NCBI GenBank assembly: GCA_028386065.3
Contig: JAKUCV010007737.1
Span: forward strand, 21,721-85,720
Reading direction: 5' to 3'
DNA length: 64,000 nucleotides
DNA from: Turnera subulata
Lineage: Eukaryota > Streptophyta > Magnoliopsida > Malpighiales > Passifloraceae
The position numbers and the translations under genes are program-made. Below, piece after piece: positions 43,982 through 56,537 of the stretch. How positions within the stretch are numbered: position 1 is the stretch's first letter; the number at the start of each line of letters is the position of its first letter. The notes under the pieces are model-generated. The model was not told the origin of the DNA. It did not search any database and worked only from the letters and a program-made list of their open reading frames with translations.

Positions 43982-44144
43982 ATGAAAGTTGCACTCTTCT
44001 TCAAAAAAAAAGAATAGGTATACACAGGCGCCAGCCCTAGTCCCGCATATTATTATGTATAAATATTACTGAATGATATATTTCGAAGACAAGTTTTTTC
44101 TTAAAAAATTATGATGAGTACTAATCATACAATTGATTCGGGTA

Positions 44145-44390
44145 GCATATATAGGGTCCGTACTATTTAAAAAATATCGTTTGGGGGCCTGTACTATTTT
44201 CTGTCCCTTTTACGGGTCTATACTCTTATTTTTCGTCCCTTTTAGGGGTCTCGGGCAGTCCACGTCATTAGTGGGGCAGCCCGAGACCCCTAAAAGGAAT
44301 GAAAAATAAGAGTACAGCCCCGTAAAAGGGACAAGAAATAGTGCAGACCCCCAAACGATACTTTTGAAATAGTACGGACCCTATATATGC
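44145..44390. repeat. Fold-back (MITE-like) inverted repeat, copy 1
   Basis: The block begins GCATATATAGGGTCCGTACT and ends with its reverse complement-like AGTACGGACCCTATATATGC. The whole 246 bp folds as a hairpin with the loop near 44260-44275 (TCCACGTCATTAGTGG). Shared arm strings are CCCTTTTACGGG and CTTTTAGGGGTCTCGGGCAG. No coding potential is seen. Confidence 0.9.
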
Positions 44391-44439
44391 GATTTACTCG
44401 GGAAAAAAACTCGTGTACAACCCTTGGGGAAACTACTTG

Positions 44440-44690
44440 TTCGGAACTCGTTTTGGTTCAAATTTTTTTCCTCATTCTTATTTTAACATGGTCTAACGGA
44501 TAGTATCAGTCTCCACACTTGAGCTCGAAATTTTAAAAATTCGCATAAAACTCGTGCCGTAAATTCAATAATGGCCATAACTTCTCGTCCGGAACTCGTC
44601 TTGGTTCAAATTTTTTTCCTCGTTCTTATTTTAACATGGTATAAAGGATAGCATCAGTCTCCACTCTTATCTCGAAATTTGAAAAATAGC
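44440..44690. repeat. Direct repeat pair between the two fold-backs
   Basis: A ~90-bp segment at about 44446-44535 (TTGGTTCAAATTTTTTTCCT, then TTATTTTAACATGGT) recurs at about 44594-44681 with scattered changes. Both copies have the same orientation. They lie between the two fold-back copies and may belong to the same composite element. Confidence 0.85.
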
Positions 44691-44771
44691 AGAAATGTAC
44701 TAACCCCTAGGGAAAAGGACCGAGAACAAGAAAATGGCCATAATGAGTTATTAGTTTCGGACGAGAAGTTA

Positions 44772-45290
44772 TAGGGTCCGCACTATTTCAAAAGTATTGT
44801 TTGGGGGTCTGTACTATTTCTTGTCCCTTTTACGGGTCTGTACTCTTATTTTTCGTTCTTTTTAGGGGTCTCGGGCAGCCTCGTTGATGTCGTGGACTGC
44901 CCGAGACCCCTAAAAGGAATGAAAAATAAGAGCATAGACCCGTAAAAGGGACAAAAAATACTCCCTCCGTTTCATATTAATTGTCGTTCTAGGAATTGTT
45001 TCAAATTAATTGACGCATTGCTATATCCAGTGCATGTCAGATTTTTTTTCTTCCTATTTACCCCTAGTGATAGGACCTAAAAGAATGAGTAGTATTGAAA
45101 AAACAAATAATTAAAAAAAGGGTTAATTTAATCTTTTTATCATACTTTTTACTAGAATCAAAATTAATGAGTGGTTTCTTAATCTTTGTGCTAAAACCTT
45201 AAACGACAATTAATATGGAATGGAGGACGTAGTACAGACCCCCAAACGATACTTTTGAAATAATACGGACCCTATATATGCGATTTACCC
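44772..45290. repeat. Fold-back inverted repeat, copy 2, interrupted by a Stowaway MITE
   Basis: TATAGGGTCCGCACTATTTC at 44772 pairs with GAAATAATACGGACCCTATA near 45255-45275, and CCTAAAAGGAATGAAAAATA matches the arm of copy 1. The right arm is split at 44960 by a Stowaway element and resumes at 45235 (CAGACCCCCAAACGATACTT). Confidence 0.9.
44961..45232. mobile_element. Stowaway-type MITE (Tc1/mariner superfamily)
   Basis: The 272-bp element starts CTCCCTCCGTTTCATATTAA and ends with the imperfect complement (TTAATATGGAATGGAGGACG, then TAG), flanked by TA (44959-44960 and 45233-45234). CTCCCTCCGT termini and a TA duplication are diagnostic of Stowaway. It has no ORF and is nested in the right arm of the second fold-back. 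Confidence 0.95.
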
Positions 45291-45363
45291 AATTGATTCC
45301 AAACCTTTTGCAGGACAAGTTTATTTCTTTTCTTGATCTGGAAGATGTGAAGCATATTATTAC

Positions 45364-45557
45364 GTAACTGACACAGTTCTTAAGGACAGAGGACAGAGTC
45401 CCTGATACATCATGAAGTAAAAAAGACTGGCATCCATTAGGTGGATGATCAAGATGGAAAGCAACAAGAGGACCAAGAAGAGCCGAAGAAGCGAGCCAAT
45501 CCCCTGACATTTGACGACGGACTGACAGTGATTGTGAATCAACAAGAGTGGATAAAA
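45364..45557 (-). pseudogene. Exon-like coding fragment, unrecognised
   Basis: Between a plausible acceptor (GATAAG, 45558-45559) and donor (GTAATA at 45363) the minus strand reads LSTLVDSQSLSVRRQMSGDW, LASSALLGPLVAFHLDHPPN, GCQSFLLHDVSGTLSSVLKN, CVSY. The composition looks like real protein, unlike the neighbours. It lies only 127 bp downstream of the SDRb stop codon. I do not recognise the family. It could be a gene relic, a captured fragment, or an exon of a gene whose other parts are elsewhere. Confidence 0.4.
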
Positions 45558-45683
45558 CTTATCTAGAGCATACAAGAGCAGGTACTACAAATCCGTTTAT
45601 AACATAAAATGTCCCAGAACTTCAATTCTTTTGTCTGTACAGCGCAAAATTTGGTGCGCCGGGAGCATGATTGTCATGCTGAC

Positions 45684-47899
45684 CTAAAGCTTACTGCCCG
45701 GAACACCAACGGGTGCGTTTCTGGACTTTTTCTCCACAGACCGAGAAAGCTGCTTGACTACCTCTTTTGGCACATGCCGTGGTCGGCTAAGCCAAAGCCC
45801 TCCATCCACAGGAATTGTGGCTCCATTCACAAATTTACCTTCAAAATCTCAAAGATATAAGGGTCTAACCATGGAATATGAAACAAAAACATCCAACTTT
45901 TGCAAAGAGTAACTAAATGCAATTTGCATTGATCGTACTATTTACCGGAGATAGTGTAAAGAAATGAACACATGGCAGGCTTAAAACCGTTCTATTCAAT
46001 ATAGTGTATGTTCTACAATAGATTGTAAGTTCTTAAATGAGAGAAACACAAGGTTCACTAACCAGCATTAGAAGCAAGGTAGAGAACAGCCATGGCAATG
46101 TCCCATTTTTCCCCTAGTATATACGAAGGAACAGGGGTTTTTGTAGGATCCTTTATCTCCTCAGGGGCAAGTTTACTCATTCCAGGAGTGTCACCAATGG
46201 GTCCAGGAGCAATCCCATTAACTCTAATATCATAGTCAGTACCCCACTCCAGAGCCAAGTTTCTACCGATGGCATCCACAGCTGCCTGTTTGTAAAGGAT
46301 ATTTGCAAGGGTTTAAAGATGGAACATTAGATATGGCAAGTAAGGAATGAATCATATGACAGACCTTCGCTGCAGATACATGTACTTGGTACCAAGCTGC
46401 TGTATAATGCAATGTAGCACTTATGTTTACAATGACGCCGCCACCTGACGACCCTCGACCAAGCCCTCCTTTCTTAAGATAAGGAAGTGCTTCATGGCAC
46501 ATTGTGAAGGTGCCAACAGAATCAATGTCCAAAACTGTAAAGTGTAGTTAAACAACAGAATGAGTATGTCAAAAACTTATGATGCACTTGGTTCACTGGG
46601 AGGCTCTAAGCAAAACAGTAGCTAAGCAAAAAACAGTCATTGGATATTCCAACCCTGTTAACTAATCTGTCAATGCTATTGCTGAATATCTTTTTATTTT
46701 TTGCCTTTGTTTTGCTCATTTCCTTCTTACAGATACATGGATGAAGGGTTGAATCCTAGAAAACTTAAGCGGAGGAACATCTTTATGAATTTCACAGTAC
46801 TAGGAGTTCCTAGACAACATCTTGGTGAAGGGTTCCTCCATTATTGTCTAAAGCTTTTCAGGGAATCATGCTTTCAAACCTAATTATCTGTGAGAGGAGC
46901 TCCTGGACTCCCAGTTCCATCAAAGTTTGGGTTAAATTGACAGCCGGCTAAGCAAAGTCAATGTAAAGTAGTTCTCAAACCTGTTCGGAATCCATTAGGC
47001 GAGAGGTCCTCAGCAGAAGCAAGAAAGTTTCCAGCAGCAGCATTCACTAAAATATCAATCCTCCCAAATTGGTCGAAAGTTGATTGAACAACCCTTCTTG
47101 CATCTTCTAGCTTTCGAACATCCCCCTCAAAACCAGCAGCCTTGTGATCATAGCAGCAAGAAGAATGTAAATTTTCATATAAAGTAATAATGGTAACAAA
47201 CAACGCTCTCAATTAAAATTTATTTAAAGAAAATATATATATAATTTAAATGGATTGATGTGAAAACATAGGAAGTCAAGGGTGGCCATATAAAATTCTG
47301 AAGGACCTAAATGAAGATTTTGGGAAGTGAGGGGTGGCCATGGCCCCTTTTGGGTCAACCCCTGTCTTCTTCGCCAGTGAACATCAAGGCCAGTATCGTC
47401 GTAAATCACAGTTCTTTCTCTCCTCTCCAATGGACACAGACACAGCAATCAAATTCAACAGCATGGGAAAGGAACAAAACACTAACAGCAATTGAAGAAA
47501 CCATAACGGTTCTTGTCTTGGGCAGAACATCACAACGAGAGAACAGAACAAGTAATGCTAGAAAATGTATTACAGTGACTTGGTTTTTCTTGAAGAAGCA
47601 TATACAGAACCCACCACATGCATAAACAACAATTAGTAAGAAAAAAACGAAGAAGGAATTAGAAGGAGGAGGAGGAGGAGGAGGAGGAGAAGGAGGAGGA
47701 GAAGGAGGGTTACTTGAATCCCGAGGGATTGGAGGTTGGAAACAGCAGATTGGAGGACGAGGGAGCGTCGGCCCATGATGGCAACAGAGGCACCATGTTT
47801 CCCCAACTGAGTGGATATCTCAAACCCAATCCCAGACCCACCTCCTGTTATCAACGCCACTTTCCCTTTTAGTATATCTACCTTGAATGGTGACTCCAT
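45684..47899 (-). CDS. SDRB: Peroxisomal 2,4-dienoyl-CoA reductase, SDRb-like, 5 exons
   Basis: The exons in transcript order are 47899-47714, 47140-46981, 46534-46365, 46285-46063 and 45838-45684, all GT-AG, giving 297 residues (Arabidopsis SDRb, At3g12800, about 298). The enzyme reduces 2,4-dienoyl-CoA with NADPH during beta-oxidation of unsaturated fatty acids in peroxisomes. The Rossmann motif TGGGSGIG is at residues 18-25, NAAAG at 95-99, and the catalytic region reads NISATLHYTAAWYQVHVSAA. The chain ends PGSKL, a canonical PTS1 (SKL at 295-297). I chose the ATG at 47899 because MESPFK matches the family start. An in-frame ATG at 47977 would add a poly-Glu stretch from a CTT microsatellite. 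The gene looks intact. Confidence 0.95.
47661..47709. repeat. GGA/GAA microsatellite in SDRb intron 1
   Basis: An imperfect (GGA)n run lies about five bases from the exon 1 donor. It yields a long run of Leu codons in the antisense frame, which is not meaningful. Confidence 0.85.
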
Positions 47900-47921
47900 C
47901 CTCTCAACCAGCCAACCAAAC

Positions 47922-47948
47922 TCTTCTTCTTCTTCTTCTTCTTCTTCT
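47922..47948. repeat. TTC microsatellite in the SDRb 5' region
   Basis: Nine TTC units lie 23 bp upstream of the SDRb ATG, probably in the 5' UTR. On the minus strand they read GAA, so initiation at the upstream ATG would add about nine Glu residues. Confidence 0.9.
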
Positions 47949-47949
47949 G

Positions 47950-48539
47950 ATCTCTTACTTCGGCCAAATACCAACACCCCCTACCCCTGCCATATATTAT
48001 TATTCACCCCTCACCCACCTACTTTGTTAAGCGCATCTAATATTCTAATGCCACCAACATCCAAACTCCCAGCTTGTAGATTCAACAATAATGAACCCAT
48101 GCCATCCCATTCATCCATTTATTTATAATTATATCTCCCTGCGGCAAAAATAATAATTATATTCTCCATTGTATACAACGAGTTTTCAAAAACTTTTTAC
48201 CCCTTAATTATTGTATGGTCACACTTCTTTGATTTCCTTGGTCATATTTGTCAAACCACACATGTTTTTTTGAGTCACGCAGTGGAATTTTTCACGTGAC
48301 TTTGTTAGCAGTCAACATCAGACAACCTTTTTTTTTTCCTCCTTAGTCCCTCTGCATTGAATCAGCTTCAACCAGAAAGATTAGTGGGATAATCCCATTG
48401 CAAGGTACTAATCTTATAGGTAAATTTCGTTTGAGTCCTCTTAATCCCAAAATAAATGAAATATTTTAATGGGAAAATACGCCAAAAATTCTAATTCACA
48501 AAAATTCGGGGCGTTATAGAGGCCTCTTCCTCTAGGTCT
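47950..48539 (-). promoter_or_regulatory. Probable SDRb promoter and upstream spacer
   Basis: This 590-bp AT-rich stretch lies upstream of the SDRb gene. It contains a pyrimidine-rich leader and simple A/T runs. I did not identify a convincing TATA box or other element beyond that. Confidence 0.4.
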
Positions 48540-49050
48540 CATCGTGACGGTCCACCGGACAATGGTGGGATACCTTGTCCTATCCAGTCCCTCCTCTTCT
48601 GGCTGAAGACCTTGACAGGAAGGATTATGCCAAGCTTATTCGAGTGATGGATAACTCTTCTGAGTGCGGGATGCCAGAGCATGCCTTTTCAGCCTTCTGT
48701 TGCAAGGTTTTTTATGCATGTCCAAATTTGCAGAAAAAGTATGAGGAGGTTTCCTTTAATCTTTTTCCCTCCTTCATCGCTATTATCATTCAGGTATTTT
48801 TATGCTCATCTATGTTTTTCTTTGGCTAATAATCCCTTCCATTCTCTTTCCATAACTTTCTCTTTTTTTGGTTTCTCAAACGATTTTCAAAACCGTTGTT
48901 TACGACCAGAAGTTGTTTCTTGCCAAGATGGAGGCTGAAGAGAAGCAACAAACTTGGCTAATTCCCAACTTTGAGCACTGCGCCTTGGCTCGGTTGGTAC
49001 GGATATTGCCCCGTGACCGGGACTTAAATGCGATGGCCTACAGTTTGTGA
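48540..49050 (+). pseudogene. Unrecognised coding-like fragment in two blocks
   Basis: The plus strand reads PPLLAEDLDRKDYAKLIRVM, DNSSECGMPEHAFSAFCCKV, FYACPNLQKKYEE (about 48590-48750). After a pyrimidine-rich, intron-like gap it reads TVVYDQKLFLAKMEAEEKQQ, TWLIPNFEHCALARLVRILP (about 48893-49020). Both look like real protein. They could be two exons of a broken gene or part of a transposon protein. No known domain is evident to me. Confidence 0.35.
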
Positions 49051-49640
49051 TTATTCTTCCCAAACTCATCTGAACTTACTTGATTCTAGTGGAGAGAACC
49101 GATTCGATGACACAAATCTGGACAGGCTCACTCAAAACCCAGCGACCTCAACAAAATATACCTACACGATACTCGCACTTGGACCAAGTTTGTTCATTTC
49201 ACTCCTTACTTGAGAATGGGCTTGACTTGTGAACTGTATTACTTCTTTACGGGACATGAGAGGCTTGCTCTCGCTCAATTTTCTTTTCTTTATTCACAAC
49301 ATCAAGCCCTTCCTCGGGAAGTAATTATCACAAATACGGACAGACTCACGAGAATGTACGGCATATACTGTTCTTGGTGTTCTCTTAATTTTCCGCAGAC
49401 AAGGAGTCGCCACCCAAGCTTATGAGGGAGAACTTAAGAAAACCCCACAAATGACTCCAAATAAAGCACAAATCTCAAAACCAAGAGGAGGATCCGGAGA
49501 TTCATTTACTGCTAGCCACCGTCTTTACAAGGACGATGCCGACAATATTAGATGCCAAGGTCATTATTTACATTTCATAGCCGGACTAATACAAGTACGT
49601 CATGTTACAAACAAACAAACAAATATGTAGTGCGCGTGTG
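49024..49640 (-). mobile_element. Tat/Ogre-like LTR/PBS fragment, copy 1
   Basis: The block shares ordered landmarks with 51104-51645: GTGGAGAGAACCGA, CTCAAAACCCAG, CATATACTGTTCT, CAGACAAGGAGTCGCC, AAGAGGAGGATCCGG and ATTAGATGCCAAGGTC. On the minus strand the motif GGGTGGCGACTCCTTGTCT (49392-49410) matches the LTR end and PBS style of the fragment at 5147-5160. No coding domain accompanies it. Confidence 0.55.
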
Positions 49641-51103
49641 CAAAGTGTGCATGCGATATGAAATGCAGTGCGAAAAGTTAAAGCATTTGAGCTTGCGTCT
49701 CGTCCGCTTTAGACTGCCTATGTACCCTCTGCCAGTGGGTTAAAAAACTCTAGTAGTTCAAATTCTGGCTAACCTAGGTCTTCTTCTAGAATTGGCCCAA
49801 TTCTGTCTTAAACGAACTTCTATGCCCCGTGCTATGACGAAGGACTTAGTTTCTCAAAACATTTCACTAAGTGCAAGCAATCACAGTTTCTCATATAGTG
49901 TCAACATTTTTTAGGGACGAATGCATTGTACAAAACACATTTGGGCATTAAAAATATTTGTAATGCAAACTTGAGTCATTTCCTTGAAAAGATGGGATTT
50001 TGTGCATAAAACTCATGTATGCAATTTCCAACGTATACGAATGAGCAAGTATTGAAACATGCAATGCATTAGTTGAAAACTATTTTCTTTGTTTGTATGT
50101 ATAAACTTAGACAAATGCTTGATAAGTGATGTTCCGCTTTCCTTGGCTGCTTTCAGACACAGAACATCGATAACAAAGAAGGGTGACTTGCGTCAAAACA
50201 TTCATTTTAGTTCTTTCACCTTCACTTAAGGAAGCATGATGTTTTTACCAAATATATTTTGTGTTTGAAAACAAAGTTTTAGTGAATTTTCTTTGAAAAT
50301 TATGTAATTTGAAAAGAAAAATAGCTCTTTATGCATCAAAACTCATTTTGGAGAAAGATGGGTGGATTTGACAAAAGAATACATCTATAAAGATGTTCAA
50401 GCACAAATAGTTTTTGCAAAAAGTATTGAAAGTTATCTTAGCATCACTGAGAAAAATCGGACGCATCTATTATCCTTGGAAGACACTTATTATCATCATT
50501 GAAAGATTATCATCATTAAAATCGTCATTTCTTGCTCTTAGAAGGCCTTATGATCAACGAAGTTTAATAATTTTCGCATCGAACACAGATTTAGTTTAGG
50601 GCCTATCCTAGTAGACATACTCATTTCATCCACGGGGACCCCCTAACATACAATACTAACAAGCAAGCAAACAAGTAAACAAGTATGCAAACAAACAAAT
50701 AAGAAAACAAATACAATATAATGATGCAACAAGACAATGCAAAAATACAAGAATGATAAATCTAGCAACCTAGATCATGAATGCAACACAAACAATCAAC
50801 AAAAGTGCGTAAAAGTAAATAGGTTTCCATAGGATACCGCTAACAAAAACCACTATCATTTCAGCATTATAACGGTATACTGATAATGACACATTGTTAT
50901 AAATCTGGACATTATAGTGTTAACGATTTGCTAAATAACTTCGGCATCGTAACGCTATGATGGAAACCCGAAAGAGAACATTAGATGGAGGGAAAGATAG
51001 GAGCTCTTTCCTGTAGAAGGATGCTAAAGAAGACGACGACTACGTTCCTGAAAGGATCGTGTCGCTGCTCGGTAGGCCGGGATATCACCTCATGGTCGTG
51101 GTT
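49641..51103. other. AT-rich spacer between two related LTR fragments
   Basis: I see no gene, recognisable element ends or RNA. A run of AAACAAACAAAC/AACAAGTAAACAAG occurs near 50655-50710. The sequence is probably internal or flanking debris of the same retrotransposon family. Confidence 0.5.
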
Positions 51104-51645
51104 TAAATTCGATGGCCTGGAATTTGTGATAATTTATATGAACTAGCTTAACTTGAGTGGAGAGAACCGACTCGATGATTACCGGGATAGTCGAATTAAC
51201 TACTTCCCAAAGAACCATCACTCCAAGCATATTCCCAGATATAAACTGGAGGAGTCACAAACGGTCTCACTTAAAACCCAGAAACCATAGGTAGAACATG
51301 CTTGTACGACATTCGCATTTTCGGCTAAGTTCGTTCAAAGGGATTATAGCAAATCCGGACAAACTCACAGAAATACTGGGCACATACTGTTCTCGATGTT
51401 CACTTGATTGTCTTTCAGACAAGGAGCCGCACCCAAGTTTGATTAGCAAAAACTTGAGAAAAACTCGTTGTTGACTCCAGATAAAGTACAATTCTCGAAA
51501 GCAAGAGGAGGGTCCGGGGTTTCGTTTATCGCGAACTACCATCTTAACTAAGACAATATCAGTGATATTGGATGCCAAGGTCAATGTGTACATTTCATAC
51601 TCAGATCAAATACTTCATGTGAACAAAACAAACAAACAGATACAT
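51104..51645 (-). mobile_element. Tat/Ogre-like LTR/PBS fragment, copy 2
   Basis: This is the diverged second copy of the block at 49024-49640, in the same orientation. Here the key motif reads CAGACAAGGAGCCGCACCCA, with the GTCGCC motif damaged. The two copies may be remains of the two ends of one element or two separate insertions. Confidence 0.55.
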
Positions 51646-51649
51646 AACT

Positions 51650-52258
51650 GTATGGTCGTGACCCTCCTCGCTTATTATCTTATGTGGCAGGTTCAACTCA
51701 GGTAGAAGCAGTAGATTCTACCTTACTGGATCGTGATGCTGCGCTGTATGATATTCGGGGTCGCCTTCTCACTGCTCAACAGAAAATGAAGGAGTACTAT
51801 GATCGTGGTCACCATGATGTTGCATTTGAACCTGACCAGCTTGTATGGCTTCACTTGAAACATTCCCGCCCACAGGCTATGGGTACCATGTAGTGCAAGT
51901 TGTCCCCAAAGTTCTATAGCCCCTTTCCTATCATTCGGCGCATTGGTACAGTGGCTTATGAGCTGAAACGCCCACCTGACACTAAGTTGCACAATGTGTT
52001 CCATGTTTCTTTGATGAAAGAATACCGAGGTGAGCCACCCTTGACAGCACCTACGTTGCCCCTAACTGATGATGGCAGAGTTGTTCTTACCTCCACTGTG
52101 ATCCTCCGCACTCGCCTCAATCGTGGCAAATATGACTTGTTGGTCTAGTGATAAGGTCAATCAATTGCAGACGCAACCTGGGAAGACATGGCAACTTTCC
52201 AGCAAACCTACCTAGATTTTGAGCTTGAGGACAAATTCTTTCCCCAGGATAGGGGAGA
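51650..52258 (+). pseudogene. Gypsy chromovirus integrase C-terminus and chromodomain remnant
   Basis: The plus strand reads RDPPRLLSYVAGSTQVEAVD, RDAALYDIRGRLLTAQQKMK, EYYDRGHHDVAFEPDQLVWL, then after a TAG KLSPKFYSPFPIIRRIGTVA, YELKRPPDTKLHNVFHVSLM and DATWEDMATFQQTYLDFELE. These are the integrase C-terminal and chromodomain segments of plant chromoviruses. It ends in EDKFFPQDRGD and a purine tract just before an LTR-like start. Everything 5' is missing. Confidence 0.88.
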
Positions 52259-52690
52259 TGTTATGGACGCATTCATAGGCAGGAATTATGCTAGGTGTCC
52301 ACACTGATTCAAGTCATCAAATTCATCCATAATTCAAGGATATTGATTCAGCAAATCACAATGTTGTCATTGATTCTTGGCAATCATCATTATCCTTCTT
52401 TCCTTAGTTATCTTGAAGTCAACTTTATATTTCTTATTAGGCAACAAGTTAGTCTCCTAAAGATCTGCTATTATCCCTTTGATTATGCCTTTTAGTGCTT
52501 TCCAATTAGACTATGATTCTGTCTTTAATATTTGATATTAGAGTAAGGATGTACTTCTATTCCTATACTACTCAAAGTCCTAATTAAAAGACCCTACTAT
52601 GAATAAAAGAATCAAGTCTTATTCAGCAAACACCTAGAGGTCAGAGCTCCATTTAACGAGTTCAGTTTCAGACTCCCTATAAGAGTCTGG
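52259..52690 (+). mobile_element. Probable 3' LTR of the gypsy remnant
   Basis: TGTTATGGACGCATTCATAG follows the purine tract GGATAGGGGAGA, as expected for an LTR start. The AT-rich block continues with leader-like sequence ending near ACTCCCTATAAGAGTCTGG. The right boundary is uncertain because protease-like coding sequence begins soon after. Confidence 0.5.
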
Positions 52691-53482
52691 TTCACACAAT
52701 AGGTCAGGGGAAAGGCAAGGCCAAAAGTCCAAGCCAAGGCCTGAGGACTCGATCCCAGAAGTGTGGTGCTAACACTGACAATGGTAGCACTTTTAGCTAT
52801 CTCAGTGCCACAGTTGCAAAAGAGTTGGTACTTACACTCCAATTAGCTACTCCTTTATCGATAATGGTGGCAAATGGACAACGAATGTACAGTCACTATG
52901 CTTGTAGGAATTTCTCTTGGTCTATGCAAGGTACTATTTTTACTGTTGATTTCAGGATATTGGATTTGAATAGTTGTGATATAGTATTGGGAGTCGATTG
53001 GTTGTTTCCCTTTAGTCCGGTCTCTTTTGACTGGAAGTATTTAAAAAATGTTCTTGCGTAAAGAGAATCAATTGGTGGAGTAGGTGGGAAAGATGGATGC
53101 TAGTGAAGAATTGCAAATGATCTCTGTGGAAGCTGTCTATAAATGTCGCCGAGTTGGTGATGAGCACACTACCTTGGTGTTAACTCAATTGTTTTCACTT
53201 GAAAGGGGTGTTCTAGTAGTTGATGCGTTGTCCATGAACCCTACTTTAGTTTCTGCACCAATTGAAGGAAGTTACTCTGCAATTTCAACAGTCACACCTG
53301 AATGGTATACAGAAGTATTGGCCAACTATTCCGATGATGAGCATGTTAAAAGGATACTAGAAGCACTCAATTTGTTGAATGACACAAATCAACAGTCATT
53401 ATTCAATGGAGTCCAAAACAAGGAGTGCTTCAGTGCTCACTTACCAAAATTGTGTGGAGATGGTCAGGCATTTCGATGCTAG
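52691..53482 (+). pseudogene. Internally deleted gypsy fragment: protease joined to RNase H/integrase linker
   Basis: The plus strand reads DNGSTFSYLSATVAKELVLT, LQLATPLSIMVANGQRMYSH and NSCDIVLGVDWLFPFSPVSF, which is the retropepsin (RVP_2) region of gypsy elements, with DNGST replacing the usual DSGST. It is followed in another frame (53084-53482) by RGVLVVDALSMNPTLVSAPI and TPEWYTEVLANYSDDEHVKR, normally located after RNase H. The whole reverse transcriptase and most of RNase H are absent between them, so a deletion of roughly 1.3-1.8 kb (inferred from family layout) is likely. Confidence 0.8.
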
Positions 53483-54731
53483 CTAAGTTGAGTCTGCTCT
53501 TCAAGTTCATGTGTTCTTTTATTTTCTTGTGCCAAATTCCATTTGATTCATTGAAAGTTGTAATCTTTGGGACAAGGATGTTTTTAATGGGTGAGCAGCT
53601 GTTATGTATCCCATTAGTGTATGACGGGTCAAAGAGTTTTGAGATACAAGTCATTTGATAATATTAAACGTGGCTGTTTGTTTGTTATTCATTCTTGATG
53701 AAATCAGTAAACAACTCCGTTAGTCTTTCCTTATAATTCCCTCTCTCATTCCTCTGATCCATTCTTCCAAAATACCTACCAGGTACATAACGGCCGGAAT
53801 TTGTTATGGTGGTTAAAAATAATTAAATTGATGAGGTGATAGATGACGATTTTGGTGGCTAGATCTCATAAGCATCCTTCAATTTTTGTGTCCTCCAAAA
53901 TAAAGGGATGAGGGGGACAGTTTTTCTACCAAGCCCAAAATCGTCTTAAATTTTTGGATTTGGGCTAAGTTATTGAGTGCAAAGCTAATGTTCTCGGTGA
54001 CCAGAGTTATTAGAATTCTGATCCCTAGCATTCGAATCTGTTTTCAAGCTTCAAGTGAGATGATAGAAAGTGGGATGGCAGAATGTGAGAGTTTGAAATT
54101 GAAGTGAAGTTTGAAGGTGGAGGATCACTAAGGATTTGAAATTGAAATTAGAAGATTTGAAGCTGCTTGATTTCAATTTCATTCCATCTTTACCTTTAAA
54201 TATAGCGTTCTCCATTATTTATCGTTTTCCAGCACAACACCGAGGTTTGGTCCTTCAGCGACCGGATCCGGCAATGGTTGGTTGCTCGCTGTTCTAATTT
54301 AATTGGCAACCATATTAATAAGTTTCAAATTGGACGAATGAATGTGTGACACTCAAACTCAATTAAATTTCTAATGAACCAGCTAGTACAAAGAACTCCG
54401 TTCCAGAGGGAGAAGATGTCGACCGACTGCTAGTATCATTGCAGAAACAATGTTTACCAATTCCATGCTTGATACTTCGAAGTTACCTTAACTCATGTTA
54501 AGCAAGTAATTCTTAATTCAAATAAACCCTGATTAATTAGATTCCAAAAACACCGATTTCTTTTCCCACAGCATAATGGTGCATAATAAGTCACCCATTA
54601 TAGCACTTCTCACATTATTGAAGAAAAAGTCTAACAAGCCAACTAGTTCGTGTCCCAATAATGACATAGACATAAAAGCAGAGGCTATATCCCCTGCCAG
54701 CCTTCTCCCCTACATTTACTCCAATGGATCG
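53483..54731. other. Spacer and 3' flank of the HINT gene
   Basis: No gene is supported. A local repetition of AGTTTGAAATTGAAGT / GATTTGAAATTGAAATTAGA occurs around 54090-54155. The right part should contain the HINT 3' UTR. Confidence 0.55.
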
Positions 54732-56417
<1,686 letters not shown>

Positions 56418-56537
56418 AGCGGCGGCGAAGGTTAGGTGGGAGTTGAGGACGCCAATTCGGGTTCGGGTGATGGGGCTTTTTTGAGTAGCAGATGCTGCGT
56501 CGGCTAATCCCATCCCTAATCTCCCAATCCCGCACAT

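Larger units (their letters stand above)
40090..44011 (+). mobile_element. 5'-truncated L1-type LINE (second LINE)
   Basis: Reading starts inside the endonuclease (YIDVAV..., then IWHVTFVYGEPRRKNRRFFL) and runs through reverse transcriptase, zf-RVT and RNase H to a short A-run (44003-44011). ORF1 and the first third of the endonuclease are missing, a normal outcome of incomplete reverse transcription. The left boundary near 40090 adjoins a T-run. I could not see a clear target-site duplication. Stops and a frameshift near 41630 break ORF2, although the FADD box is intact. It is a different family from the LINE at 16786-28552. Confidence 0.9.

Noticed and set aside
45295..45360. A plus-strand exon after TTTTGCAG at about 45313 (DKFISFLDLEDVKHIIT)
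   Set aside because: It is only 17 codons before a stop, lies against a MITE end and has no partner exon; the link to the possible 5' UTR exon near 39893 is not supportable.
47633..47977. 114-residue frame starting MLVFGRSKRSEEEEEE
   Set aside because: It includes the real SDRb exon 1, but its start includes a TTC microsatellite and its end runs into a GGA repeat in intron 1. The MESPFK start and a splice at 47713 fit the family.
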